Shown piece by piece: positions 53,048-63,300 of a DNA stretch of 64,000 nt (within the stretch, counting starts at the first letter, position 1; each line of letters begins with the position of its first letter). Below the pieces are notes generated by a model that worked only from the letters and a program-made list of their open reading frames with translations, was not told the DNA's origin and ran no database searches. A program made the translations under genes and the position numbers. The DNA comes from VXPQ01 sp965223485 (GTDB lineage: Bacteria; Bacteroidota; Rhodothermia; Rhodothermales; VXPQ01), in contig OZ244993.1 in NCBI GenBank assembly GCA_965223485.1, forward strand, positions 2,294,001-2,358,000, in the 5' to 3' direction.

Positions 53048-55378
53048 ATGTTTATGAATGCTTGCAGGAAGTGGTCGGGGGCGGCAATGCTGCTCTTTTT
53101 GGTGTGGGCGGGCTGCAGCGGAAGCAGTCAGATTGTTTCCGTCGTGGAGCGTCCCGGTACGACCGAGCCGGTTGCGGTAACGGCTTCCTTGCCCCCAGGG
53201 GAAGAAGAGGCGAGCCCGATTTCTCTACCGGTCGATGTCGAGATCGGGCGATTCGATACGGGAAAGATGTGGACGTTCGAGGATCCGCCGGTCGATTATT
53301 TCGAGGAGGCCTATGGATTCAAGCCGGACTCCGCCTGGTTTGCCCAAGCCCGTTTCGGGGCGCTCCGGCTCCCGAATTGCTCGGCCTCTTTCGTATCTCC
53401 GCATGGGCTCATTCTTACGAATCACCATTGCGCGCGAGAGAGCGTTGCGGATGTGACGCGCGAGGGGGAGACGTTGCTCGATAACGGATTTTATGCGGAT
53501 TCGATCGAGGCAGAGCGTAAGGTTGAGGATCTGTACGTGGATCAACTGGTGGCCATCGAGGACGTTACGGAAGAGGTTTACGGTCTCGTTCGGCCTCCGG
53601 ACGATGGGGACACTGCGTCCCGCAGGAGGCAGGGCCGGGGAGATAGCGGCGACCGTTCGGCGGCGGCGCGCGAAAGGAGGATGGAACGCATCGAGGGGCG
53701 CATGAATGATGAGGCCCAGGGCGTGGATTCGCTTTTGACGGTACAGGTGGTCGAACTGTACCACGGCGGGCGGTATTCGGCCTATACGTTCCGCCGCTAT
53801 GACGATATCCGGCTGGTGTTCGCGCCGGAACTGCCGATCGGCGCTTTCGGGGGGGATCCGGACAACTTCACGTACCCCCGGTATAGCTTCGATTTCAGTT
53901 TTTTCCGTGCCTATGATGCGGAAGGGAAACCCTTAGATACCCCGCATTACTTTGCCTGGGACAAGGACGGAGCGCAGGAGGGCGAAGCGGTCTTTGTGGT
54001 AGGCAATCCGGGTACGACCAGCCGTCTGGAAACCGTCGGACAACTGGAATTCGAGCGGGATTATATGTTACCTGCGGCGCTTGATGCGCTGAAAGAACGA
54101 ATGCGGATTCTGGAGGAGTACATGGCCGAGGAAGAGGAGCCAACCCGGAAATACGAGCTGCGCAACGCCTGGCATCAGATATCGAATCAGTTCAAAAAGA
54201 ATGAAGGGGAACTGGCCGGATTGCGCGATTCGCTGCTGATAACGCGCCGAATGGCGGCGGAAGGGAAGTTGGTTGCAGAGGTCGCAGCCGTGGATTCTTT
54301 ACAGGAAAAATACGGCCACGCGATTGACGAGATCGCACGTTTGCAACGTTCGAAGGAAGCTATGGCGGATCAGAACGGGGCATTCCTGTTTTTTGGTGCG
54401 ACAGCCTTCGATTCGCATGTGCTCGTGCGGTCCGCTTACGGATACATTATCAGCCTGATGAGGCAGCGGGGTATGCCGGCAGACGAAATCGAAGATGTGC
54501 TGGAGGATGCCCTTGACATAGAAGACTGGCCCCCGGAACTGGAGAAGCGCATGCTGGCGGTACGCCTGCACGAATTTTTGCGCTACCTCGGTAAAAACGA
54601 TCCGACTGTGAATCGTCTGTTGCAAGGGCAAACCCCCGAAGAGGCCGCCGATCGGATTCTTGCCGGCACGGCCTTGAGCGATTCCGCACAATACGCTGTG
54701 TTACTGGAGGAAGGCTTTCTTGGTAGCGGTGATCCGGCGGAAGCGATGGCGCAGGCTGTGACCCCGCTGTTTTTGTCGATCCAGCAACAGATATCCGGAC
54801 TCGACAGGAGGGAGCAGGAACTGAATGGGGCGTTGTCTCTTGCTCGTTTTGCACTGTACGGCGCGCAGATACCCCCGGACGCGACGTTTTCGCTCCGCAT
54901 CGCCGATGGCGTCGTGGCGGGATATCCCTATAACGGTACGACAGCGCCGACCCATACCACCTTGTTTGGAATGTACGATCATTATTATTCGTACGGCGGC
55001 AAAGATACCGATTGGGATTTGCCGGATCGGTGGCTGCAACCACCGGATTCGCTGGACCGGTCCACAGCCGTTAATCTGGTCACGACCAACGACATCACGG
55101 GTGGAAATTCCGGTTCGCCGCTTCTCGACAAGGAGCTCCGCATCGTGGGTGTCGTGTTCGACAGCAATATTGACGCTCTTCGAAACACGTATGTGTATCT
55201 GGACGAACAGGGTCGTGCAGTGTCTGTCGACGCCCGGGGTATCATAGAGGTGCTGGAGCATATGTATGGCGCGGATCGCATTGTATCCGAACTCTTGTCC
55301 GGCGCCGATTCGCAGGGAGGGGACGGTATTTCGGCACGAAGTACGCCGGCAGTCGATAGTATGAAAGGACATGAATAA
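53048..55378 (+). CDS. S46 family dipeptidyl-peptidase, lipoprotein, second copy
   Basis: 776 aa. A lipoprotein signal ends at LFLVWAGC. The catalytic His motif LILTNHHCARESVAD and the Ser motif NDITGGNSGSPLLD are intact, and the family start reads KMWTFEDPPVDYFEEAYGF. The specificity position reads GVVFDSN, i.e. Ser instead of the Gly in its neighbour, so the two paralogues may cleave after different residues. An inserted low-complexity segment (SRRRQGRGDSGDRSAAARERRMERI) near residue 200 is absent from the first copy. It lies 15 nt after the first copy and 3 nt before mutS. Confidence 0.92.
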   Translation: MFMNACRKWSGAAMLLFLVWAGCSGSSQIVSVVERPGTTEPVAVTASLPPGEEEASPISLPVDVEIGRFDTGKMWTFEDPPVDYFEEAYGFKPDSAWFAQARFGALRLPNCSASFVSPHGLILTNHHCARESVADVTREGETLLDNGFYADSIEAERKVEDLYVDQLVAIEDVTEEVYGLVRPPDDGDTASRRRQGRGDSGDRSAAARERRMERIEGRMNDEAQGVDSLLTVQVVELYHGGRYSAYTFRRYDDIRLVFAPELPIGAFGGDPDNFTYPRYSFDFSFFRAYDAEGKPLDTPHYFAWDKDGAQEGEAVFVVGNPGTTSRLETVGQLEFERDYMLPAALDALKERMRILEEYMAEEEEPTRKYELRNAWHQISNQFKKNEGELAGLRDSLLITRRMAAEGKLVAEVAAVDSLQEKYGHAIDEIARLQRSKEAMADQNGAFLFFGATAFDSHVLVRSAYGYIISLMRQRGMPADEIEDVLEDALDIEDWPPELEKRMLAVRLHEFLRYLGKNDPTVNRLLQGQTPEEAADRILAGTALSDSAQYAVLLEEGFLGSGDPAEAMAQAVTPLFLSIQQQISGLDRREQELNGALSLARFALYGAQIPPDATFSLRIADGVVAGYPYNGTTAPTHTTLFGMYDHYYSYGGKDTDWDLPDRWLQPPDSLDRSTAVNLVTTNDITGGNSGSPLLDKELRIVGVVFDSNIDALRNTYVYLDEQGRAVSVDARGIIEVLEHMYGADRIVSELLSGADSQGGDGISARSTPAVDSMKGHE

Positions 55379-55381
55379 CTC

Positions 55382-58042
55382 GTGACGGAGATGCGCAGCG
55401 AGGAGAACAAGGGGCGGACGCCGCTCATGCGGCAGTATTACGCCATCAAAGCACAGCATCCGCAAGCGCTCCTTCTCTTCAGGATGGGGGATTTTTTTGA
55501 GACGTTCGACGAAGATGCGAAGCAACTCAGCAAGACCCTTGGTATCGCCCTGACCAAACGCTCCAACGGTAAGGCGTACGATGTTCCTCTTGCGGGCTTT
55601 CCCCATCACGCGCTGAATACCTATCTGCCGAAACTTGTCGAGGCCGGTTTTCGGGTAGCCGTTTGCGAGCAAACGGAAGACCCGGGGCAGGCCAAAACGA
55701 TTGTAAAGCGCGATGTCGTAGAGGTTGTCACCCCTGGCGTCTATTTCGACGACAACCTGCTCGATCCGAAGCAATCCAATTATCTGGCAGCGGTTTGGCC
55801 GGACAGTGGGCGCGTTGGGGTTGCCTTTCTTGATGCGTCCACCGGCGAGTTTTTTGCCAGCGAGGGGGGTATAGAGGAATTGTCTGGTCTTGTTCAGACC
55901 ATCCAGCCTGCTGAGGTGCTTGTTGCCCGGGATCACCGGGATGATTTGCCTCGTGGTTCGTTCGTGGTGACGCCGGTCGAGGATTGGGTCTTCGGGTACG
56001 ATTTTGCCCGCCAAACCCTGTTGAACCATTTTGGTACGCATTCGCTGAAGGGCTTCGGAGTCGATGCCTTGCGACTTGGGACGATTGCCGCCGGCGCCGT
56101 GATGCATTATCTCGGGGAAACGCAGAAGGGCCGGCTCTTGCATGTTCGCAAGATCGTTCCGTACGACAGCGCCAGCCATATGACGCTGGATCCGCAAACG
56201 AAGCGGAATATGGAGTTGGTTGCCCCCCTTCATGGCCAGGGCCGGGAGGATACGCTTGTGAGCATTCTTGACCGGACGCAAACGCCCATGGGAGGGCGGC
56301 AGCTCCGGCGATGGCTGGTGCGCCCCTTGCGCGAGGTTGCCGCCATTGAGCGTCGACTTGACGCTGTCGAGGATTTTTTCCGGTCGCGCACGCTTCGCAC
56401 GCAAATGGGCGAGGAACTGGAGCAAATGGGCGACCTGGAACGTCTTGCCGTCCGTATTGCTACGGGCCGGGCTACGCCGCGGGATATGGTAGCCGTTAAA
56501 CTGACGCTTCGGCAGCTTCCTGCAATCAAACAGCTCCTTTCTTTTAGGGAAGATTGTACGTGCGACGAGCTTCGGGAAGCGGGTGCGCAACTTACCGTGC
56601 ATACCGATCTGATCGATCTGATCGATCGGGCTATCGTGGACGATCCGCCTGCCGGTATAGGGGGAGGCGGGCTGATCCGGGACGGCTACAACGAGGAACT
56701 GGATACCTTACGCCGGATTGCCCGCTCGGGCAAGGACTGGCTGGTCGAGATGCAGAAGAAAGAGATCGAACGAACGGGCATTTCCTCGCTCAAGGTCGGT
56801 TTCAACAAGGTCTTTGGGTACTACCTCGAGGTTACCAACACGCACAAGGACAAGGTGCCGGACGATTATATCCGCAAACAGACCCTGGTCAATGCGGAAC
56901 GCTACATCGTACCGGAACTGAAGGAATACGAGGAAAAAATCCTGACCGCCGAGGAACGGATCGATACGATCGAGGCGAACCTTTTTGCCGAGTTGCGCAT
57001 GGCTGTCGCCGAATATACCGAAGCCCTGCAACGCAATGCCGCATTGCTGGGCATGGTGGATTGCTATGTGGCGCTGGCCGATGCGGCTGTGCGTTTCGGC
57101 TATGTCCGGCCCGAAGTACACGATGGGCGAACGCTTGAAGTTGAAGGGGGGCGGCACCCGGTTGTGGAGCAGGCCTTGCCTGCCGGCGAGCCTTTCATTC
57201 CGAATTCCATCTACCTGGACCCTGACGGCGCCCAGATTATTCTCATTACCGGCCCGAACATGGCCGGAAAAAGCGTTGTGTTGCGGCAAACGGGGTTGAT
57301 TGTGCTCCTTGCCCAGGTCGGTTCGTTCGTTCCGGCAGAATCTGCCCGCATCGGCATTGTGGATCGGATATTCACGAGGGTCGGGGCTTCCGACAACCTT
57401 GCCGAGGGGGAAAGTACTTTCCTGGTCGAGATGAACGAGACCGCAAACATTTTGAACAATGCAACGCCGCGCTCGCTCATTTTACTTGACGAAGTGGGAC
57501 GCGGCACCAGTACATTTGACGGCCTGTCCATCGCATGGGCACTGGTGGAGTACTTGCATGAGCGTGAAGACGTCGCTGCCCGCACCTTGTTCGCCACGCA
57601 CTATCACGAACTGAACGAACTGGCGAATCGATACGATCGTGTGCGCACCGCATGTATACGGGTAGAAGAGCATGCAGGCCGCGTGATTTTTTTGCGCAAG
57701 CTGGCTCCGGAGGGCGCAGATCATTCGTTCGGTATCGAAGTAGCGCGCATGGCGGGGCTTCCCGAACCGGTCATTGCCCGGGCGCGCCAAATCCTCCAGC
57801 GACTGGAAAGCCGGCATACGAGCGTTGATACGATGCAGGAAGGCGATATCCGCGCGTTCAAACCTTCTCCAAAGGACATGCCGATGGCTTCTGCCGAGCA
57901 GTTTCAGATGTCTCTTTTTGACAGAAAAACGGATCCCGTAGGGGAAGCGCTCAAGGAGTGTCTGGGAGCGCTGGATACGGATCGGATGACGCCGCTCGAG
58001 GCCTTGCAGCAACTTGACGCTCTGCGGCGATTGCTGGATTGA
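55382..58042 (+). CDS. mutS: DNA mismatch repair protein MutS
   Basis: 886 aa; GTG start at 55382, with ATG 55391 as an alternative. MutS finds base mismatches and recruits MutL. The mismatch-recognition Phe-x-Glu is in LFRMGDFFETFDEDA near the N-terminus (residues about 35). Walker A is TGPNMAGKSV, Walker B is LILLDEVGRGTSTFDG, and the signature His is in LFATHYHELNELA. Length and order of domains are normal for MutS1. It follows the S46 gene by 3 nt, with an AAGGA-like site inside that gene's end. Confidence 0.97.
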   Translation: MTEMRSEENKGRTPLMRQYYAIKAQHPQALLLFRMGDFFETFDEDAKQLSKTLGIALTKRSNGKAYDVPLAGFPHHALNTYLPKLVEAGFRVAVCEQTEDPGQAKTIVKRDVVEVVTPGVYFDDNLLDPKQSNYLAAVWPDSGRVGVAFLDASTGEFFASEGGIEELSGLVQTIQPAEVLVARDHRDDLPRGSFVVTPVEDWVFGYDFARQTLLNHFGTHSLKGFGVDALRLGTIAAGAVMHYLGETQKGRLLHVRKIVPYDSASHMTLDPQTKRNMELVAPLHGQGREDTLVSILDRTQTPMGGRQLRRWLVRPLREVAAIERRLDAVEDFFRSRTLRTQMGEELEQMGDLERLAVRIATGRATPRDMVAVKLTLRQLPAIKQLLSFREDCTCDELREAGAQLTVHTDLIDLIDRAIVDDPPAGIGGGGLIRDGYNEELDTLRRIARSGKDWLVEMQKKEIERTGISSLKVGFNKVFGYYLEVTNTHKDKVPDDYIRKQTLVNAERYIVPELKEYEEKILTAEERIDTIEANLFAELRMAVAEYTEALQRNAALLGMVDCYVALADAAVRFGYVRPEVHDGRTLEVEGGRHPVVEQALPAGEPFIPNSIYLDPDGAQIILITGPNMAGKSVVLRQTGLIVLLAQVGSFVPAESARIGIVDRIFTRVGASDNLAEGESTFLVEMNETANILNNATPRSLILLDEVGRGTSTFDGLSIAWALVEYLHEREDVAARTLFATHYHELNELANRYDRVRTACIRVEEHAGRVIFLRKLAPEGADHSFGIEVARMAGLPEPVIARARQILQRLESRHTSVDTMQEGDIRAFKPSPKDMPMASAEQFQMSLFDRKTDPVGEALKECLGALDTDRMTPLEALQQLDALRRLLD

Positions 58043-58125
58043 ACGGACAGGGAGAGGCAATAAGGTATGGCGCCTCACGTTTGCCCCTTCACAGAAGAGT
58101 TTTTGCAACAGGAAAAAACGCTCTC

Positions 58126-59433
58126 ATGCGCATACTGGTTGTCGGCGGCGGGGGCCGCGAACATGCTATTGTTCACAGCCTGTCTCAATCGGGAGGGGTT
58201 CATAAAATATTTGTAGCTCCGGGAAATGCGGGTATCCGTGAGATTGCCTCGATCGTACCCGTTCGTGCGGATGACATCGAAAATCTTGTTCGTTTTGCAC
58301 GCACTGAGCAGATTGATCTGACGGTTGTGGGGCCCGAACAGCCGCTGGTGCTGGGCATTGTGGATCGTTTTGAGCAAGAGGGGCTGGCGATTATGGGGCC
58401 GAGTGCGGCAGCGGCTCGTCTTGAAGGGTCGAAGGCATTTGCCAAGGCGTTCATGCAGCGGCATGACATTCCCACGGCGCGTCACCGGACATTCGGAGCA
58501 GGGGATTACGATGAGGCGGCGGCCTATGTCAAGGCATGCGGCGCTCCCATTGTGGTAAAAGCAAGTGGTCTGGCGGCCGGAAAGGGAGCTGTTGTATGCG
58601 CTACCGTGGAGGAGGCGCTCGAAACGCTTGCGTTCATGTTGCGCGAGCGAGCGTTCGGCGCGGCAGGGGAAGAAGTCGTGGTCGAGGAATATATGACCGG
58701 GGAGGAAGCAAGCGTATTCGCCTTATCGGATGGGAAGGAATACCTGTTGTTTGCCCCGGCGCAGGATCACAAGCGAATTGGCGAGGGAGATGTGGGACCG
58801 AATACCGGCGGGATGGGGGCCTATGCACCCGTTCCCATCGTAACGGACGACATGCTGGACGTCGTGCGCAACCGGGTCGTTGCCCCGACATTGCACGGCA
58901 TGGCAGCGGAAGGGTATCCGTACCGGGGCGTACTGTACTGCGGGCTGATGATTACGGAAGAAGGACCCAGAGTGGTCGAGTACAATTGCCGCCTTGGGGA
59001 TCCCGAGGCCCAGGTGGTGCTCCTTCTTCTTGCCGACGATGCCCTGGATCTTTTTGAGGCGACGGCCCGGGGGGCGCTCAGGGGGTCGGCGCTGTCCATG
59101 AGGAATGGTGCGGCGGCGTGCGTCGTCCTGGCGTCCGGCGGGTATCCGGGACGCTACGAAACGGGTTTTGCGATCAAGGGGTTGGAACAGGCGGCAGCGC
59201 ACCGTGACGTCATGGTGTTTCATGCAGGCACCGCACCGGGCCTAAAGGAGGATGGCGTTCCGGGGAGGGGAAGCGAGACAATTACATCCGGCGGGCGTGT
59301 GCTCGGCGTTACCGGGCTTGGCCAGGACCTCCGGGCAGCGTTGGATCGTGCATACGAAGCGGTGGATCACATTTCTTTCGAACACATGCAGTTTCGGCAG
59401 GACATCGGGAAAAAGGGGCTGCGTCCGTCATGA
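58126..59433 (+). CDS. purD: Phosphoribosylamine-glycine ligase PurD
   Basis: 435 aa from ATG 58126 (MRILVVGGGGREHAI). It joins glycine to phosphoribosylamine in purine synthesis. The ATP-grasp landmarks are clear: PIVVKASGLAAGKGAVVCATVEEAL, VVVEEYMTGEEASVFALSDG, HKRIGEGDVGPNTGGMGAY and VVEYNCRLGDPEAQVVL. The frame is open 87 bases upstream but lacks family residues there. Its stop overlaps the next start by 4 nt (ATGA). Confidence 0.97.
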   Translation: MRILVVGGGGREHAIVHSLSQSGGVHKIFVAPGNAGIREIASIVPVRADDIENLVRFARTEQIDLTVVGPEQPLVLGIVDRFEQEGLAIMGPSAAAARLEGSKAFAKAFMQRHDIPTARHRTFGAGDYDEAAAYVKACGAPIVVKASGLAAGKGAVVCATVEEALETLAFMLRERAFGAAGEEVVVEEYMTGEEASVFALSDGKEYLLFAPAQDHKRIGEGDVGPNTGGMGAYAPVPIVTDDMLDVVRNRVVAPTLHGMAAEGYPYRGVLYCGLMITEEGPRVVEYNCRLGDPEAQVVLLLLADDALDLFEATARGALRGSALSMRNGAAACVVLASGGYPGRYETGFAIKGLEQAAAHRDVMVFHAGTAPGLKEDGVPGRGSETITSGGRVLGVTGLGQDLRAALDRAYEAVDHISFEHMQFRQDIGKKGLRPS

Positions 59434-60362
59434 TGCGTCCGCTCGCCATGGCGTTTGGAGTGCTGGGCATGTTTGGCGCGCTTGTTTGGGGCGCCGGCCA
59501 GGCCATTGCTCAGCCGGCGGATACGCTCCGGGCAACGCCCCTTGCGGGACCGGATTTTGTTGATGCCCGCGCTATCGGCATGGATCCCTTCGGTGTCATC
59601 TATGTGGCTGACGCAGGCCGCGATGTCGTATATACAATGAACGAGCACGGGGAACGTCTTGCAGTGCTTGGCGGGCCCGGATCGAAAGAAGGAGCGTTCG
59701 ACGATCCTGTGGGCGTAGATCCGACGAATGGACTGGTGCTGTATGTGGCCGACGCCGGGAATCGGCGTATTCAAATATTCTCGCGCTCCGGGGCATATCT
59801 CGGCGCAGTCCCGCTGATGCGAACCGGCGAGGACGTTTCAGCCCGCGTAACGTACCGGAGACAGGACGAAGCAGTCGCCGATTATTCCTCCGGTATTCCC
59901 GTAGCCGTGGCTACTTCTTCGGCGAACGAAATTTTTGCTGTGGACATGGACCGGGGGGTGGTCCGCAAGTGGGATCAGGATCGCCGCCCCGCAGGGGTCA
60001 TTGGGGAGATCGGCGCCGGACGGGGCGTGCTTGTCGAGCCGGTGGATATCGCCATCGGTGCAAACAGGTTGCTGTACGTGGCCGATCGCAGTGCGGAATC
60101 CCTGATGGTCTATGACCAGTACGGAACGTTTGTGCGTACGATCGGCGCCGGGCTTACGGGGCTTCGCGCTGTGGTCGTGGCTGGCGAGAGGGTGTACGCT
60201 GTCCTTGAGCAAAGTCTGGTGGCATATGATGAGACCGGGCGCTTCGAGCGCCGTCTTGAGATTGATATGGACACTCACATCGTGGACGTCGCTGCGGGAA
60301 CGGATGGAAACCTGTACGTTCTGGGAGCGCAGCGCATGTATCTGCTTGCGCCTTCGGAATGA
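59430..60362 (+). CDS. Exported NHL-repeat beta-propeller protein
   Basis: 310 aa. Signal peptide MAFGVLGMFGALVWGAGQAIA. Repeating units such as ARAIGMDPFGVIYVADAGRDVVYTMN, DDPVGVDPTNGLVLYVADAGNRRIQIFS and EPVDIAIGANRLLYVADRSAESLMVYD are NHL repeats, so the protein should fold as a propeller in the periplasm or at the outer membrane. NHL propellers bind proteins or other ligands; the partner may be the next gene product, whose start overlaps its stop by 4 nt. No catalytic motif is seen. Confidence 0.8.
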   Translation: MMRPLAMAFGVLGMFGALVWGAGQAIAQPADTLRATPLAGPDFVDARAIGMDPFGVIYVADAGRDVVYTMNEHGERLAVLGGPGSKEGAFDDPVGVDPTNGLVLYVADAGNRRIQIFSRSGAYLGAVPLMRTGEDVSARVTYRRQDEAVADYSSGIPVAVATSSANEIFAVDMDRGVVRKWDQDRRPAGVIGEIGAGRGVLVEPVDIAIGANRLLYVADRSAESLMVYDQYGTFVRTIGAGLTGLRAVVVAGERVYAVLEQSLVAYDETGRFERRLEIDMDTHIVDVAAGTDGNLYVLGAQRMYLLAPSE

Positions 60363-63300
60363 TTGCTCGACTCGTTGCGACGGGTATAGCGCTGACATTT
60401 TTTGCGGCGCAAGCGCGCGCGCAGGAAGCAGCGCCTGCGCCGGAGATATTCCGGCGCGACACGCTGGATGTGTCGGCGGCCCAGCCGTTCCGGTTGGTCC
60501 CCATCGTACTTCCGGGATCGGAGCGGGTGCTGGCCGATGGCGTAGCGCTCGATACGACGCGCTACCGGCTCGACTATCGCTATGCCCGCCTCCGGGTGGA
60601 TGATGTGTCCGGGATAGAGGAGTTGGTGATCGAATACCGCACGTTGCCCTTTCGTTTTCGGGATTTGTATCGCCGCCATGAATTGGCGGAAGAGCGGGCC
60701 GACGAGCAGGCGGAAGGCGTCCTCCCCGGCAGCGGAGAAGAACCCCTCCGGCTACTTCCTGCCACATCCGGCTTGCAACACAATGGATCGATTACCCGGG
60801 GCATGCTTGTCGGCAACAACCGGGACGTAACGCTTGAGTCCGGGCTTCGCATGCAGCTTTCCGGTCCTCTTTCCGACCAGGTCCATGTACAGGCTGTGCT
60901 TACCGACGAGAATACGCCGATCCTCCCGGAGGGTACAACGCAGCGCATCGAGGAATTCGACCGCGTGTTTATCGGCCTGGACGTGCCCCATGCGCGGGCG
61001 GAATTGGGCGATTTCGACCTCCGGTTCGCTTCCGGCGAATTCAGCGCGTTTTCCAGAAGGTTGCAGGGAGCCTCCGTTATGGCTTCGCTGCCCGACGGGG
61101 GCGCGATCGGGGGGCGGGTCAAGGCGGCGGGGGCCGTGACCCGGGGGTTGTTCCGATCGCAGGAGATAGAACCGCTTGATGGCGTACAGGGGCCCTACCG
61201 GCTCGAAGGGGCGGAGGGTGAACGATTTGTGCTCATCGTGCCCGGTTCCGAAACCGTGTTCGTGGATGGGCAGCGCCTCGTGCGGGGCGAGACGAACGAT
61301 TACGTCATCGACTACGCCACCGCAGAGATTTCCTTTACGCAGAATCTCATCGTAACGGCGGACAAGCGCATAAAGGTCGAATTTCAGTATTCGACGAGCC
61401 GGTTCACGCGGACGCTTGCCGGGGTTGAGATGGAGATGCATTTCCTTCAGCATCCCGAAACGGCGGATCGGGGCATGTCCGGTCGATTCGGTATTTCTGT
61501 GATCCGGGAGGCGGACAGCCGGGATTTCAGCGAGGAATTCGGATTCGGCGCGGAGGATTCCCTGGCGCTTGCGCGCGCAGGCGACGGGATGGCCATTGCC
61601 GGAGCAGCCCAGCGTGTCGAGTTCGATCCGGAAGCACCGTACATTCAGTACCGCAGGGAGATTCGGCCCGGAGCCGATACGGTATATGTGGCGCTTGACC
61701 GGGCGCCTCTGCCTTCAGAAGCCGTGTTTCGCGTGCGATTCACGCATGTGGGCGAAGGACTCGGCAGCTACGAGCGCACGGGCCGGGCCGTCAACGGTAT
61801 CCTGTACGAGTATCGTGGGCCTGGTATGGGGAGTTACCTTCCGGTGCGTCTTCTTCCCAAGCCGGAAATGCACCGCATGATCGATATGCGGGGCGCCTTC
61901 TCGCCCATACCCGCTTTCGAAGTGTTCGGCGAGTGGGGCCGCAGCCTGAATGACGGGAATCGTTTGTCCACGCTGGATGCCTCCGATGACATCGGGGACG
62001 CCGTACTTGCCGGCGTACGCCTGAAGCCGTCTTCTCTCGGCGGCATCCGGTTGTCGGGAGAAATGCGCCGCAGGCATGTGGCCTCCTCCTTCGCTGCGTT
62101 CGACCGCATCCGCCCGGTCGAATTCGAGCGCCGGTGGAATGTAACGTTCCGGCGTAATCTTGGTGTCGGCAGTCTGTCTGTGGACGAGACGATAGATGAA
62201 GGCGATCTTCGATTTGATTTTCTTGAGGATTCGAATGTACGGGGTGAGTTGGGGCGGATCGCGTTGGGGGATGGGTTTGAGGCGGATCGGCGCGCTGCCT
62301 ATGTGGCTGTACATGAAGGCGGGTTGCCCCGGCTGGATTACGAGGCGGAGACGATCACCGCCCGTGACTCGGTAGCGGGCGAACAAGGGCGATGGTTCCG
62401 GCAATCGGGTTCCATGGAGTATCCGTTTGGCGGCGGGCGGCTGTCGCCGCGCATCGAATTCGAGCACGAGGATCGGATGCAGGAGGCGGTCGGAGCGGAC
62501 AGTCTGTTACGTCCGTCGTTTCGATTTCTGGAAGTGCGCCCGGGTCTGGCCTGGAAAGACGGTTCTTTTGGCATGGCGACTTTCGTCGAACGCCGCGTGG
62601 AGGACGACTGGATCGCGGGCAGTGTGAAGCCGGCCGCTACTTCATGGACCGGCCGAACGACGTTCGAGTGGCGGCCTTCCTCCGCGCTGGATGCGGAAGG
62701 AAGCGTCGGTTTTCGCACGCGGCGGTTCACGGAGCGCTTTCGCATAGAACAGAACAGGCGGAATGCCGAGTCCCTCCTGCTGAAACTCAGTAGCGTGTGG
62801 CGGCCATTTTCCCGGTCTATCCAGGCGAATGTGTTGTACGATGGCATGACGGAGCGCTCACCGGTTTTACAGGAGATATACATACGTACCGGTCCCGAGA
62901 TCGGGCAATTCGTTTGGGAGGACGGAAACGAGGACGGTCTTGTGCAGGTCGACGAACTGCTTCCGGAACGGTTGCCGAATGAGGGTTCCTACGTGCGAAC
63001 CTACATTCCCTCGGATACGCTTGTCTCCGTAGTGAACGTCCGAAGCCGTATCCGTCTGGAACTGGATCCGCAGCGTTTGTGGGGCCGTTCGGACAGCCGC
63101 TGGAAACGAAGGCTGTCGCATGTTGCGGCACGGACCGTGATCGAAGTGCAGGAGAAAACAAGAGACCCGAACACCACATCCATATACCTGCTGGACCTGA
63201 GCCGATTCCGGAATGCCGACCACACGATGAACGGGCGATTGCGGCTGGGACAAGACATTTTTTTGTTTCGATCCAGTCCGGACTACGGGTTGGATATTTC

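Noticed and set aside
54701..56602. 633-codon minus-strand open frame spanning the second S46 gene and mutS
   Set aside because: Both overlapped plus-strand genes have strong family motifs; the antisense reading shows no domain and is Arg/His/Pro-rich.
59838..60767. Minus-strand frame over the NHL and large envelope genes
   Set aside because: Antisense of two genes with clear features and with overlapping start/stop.
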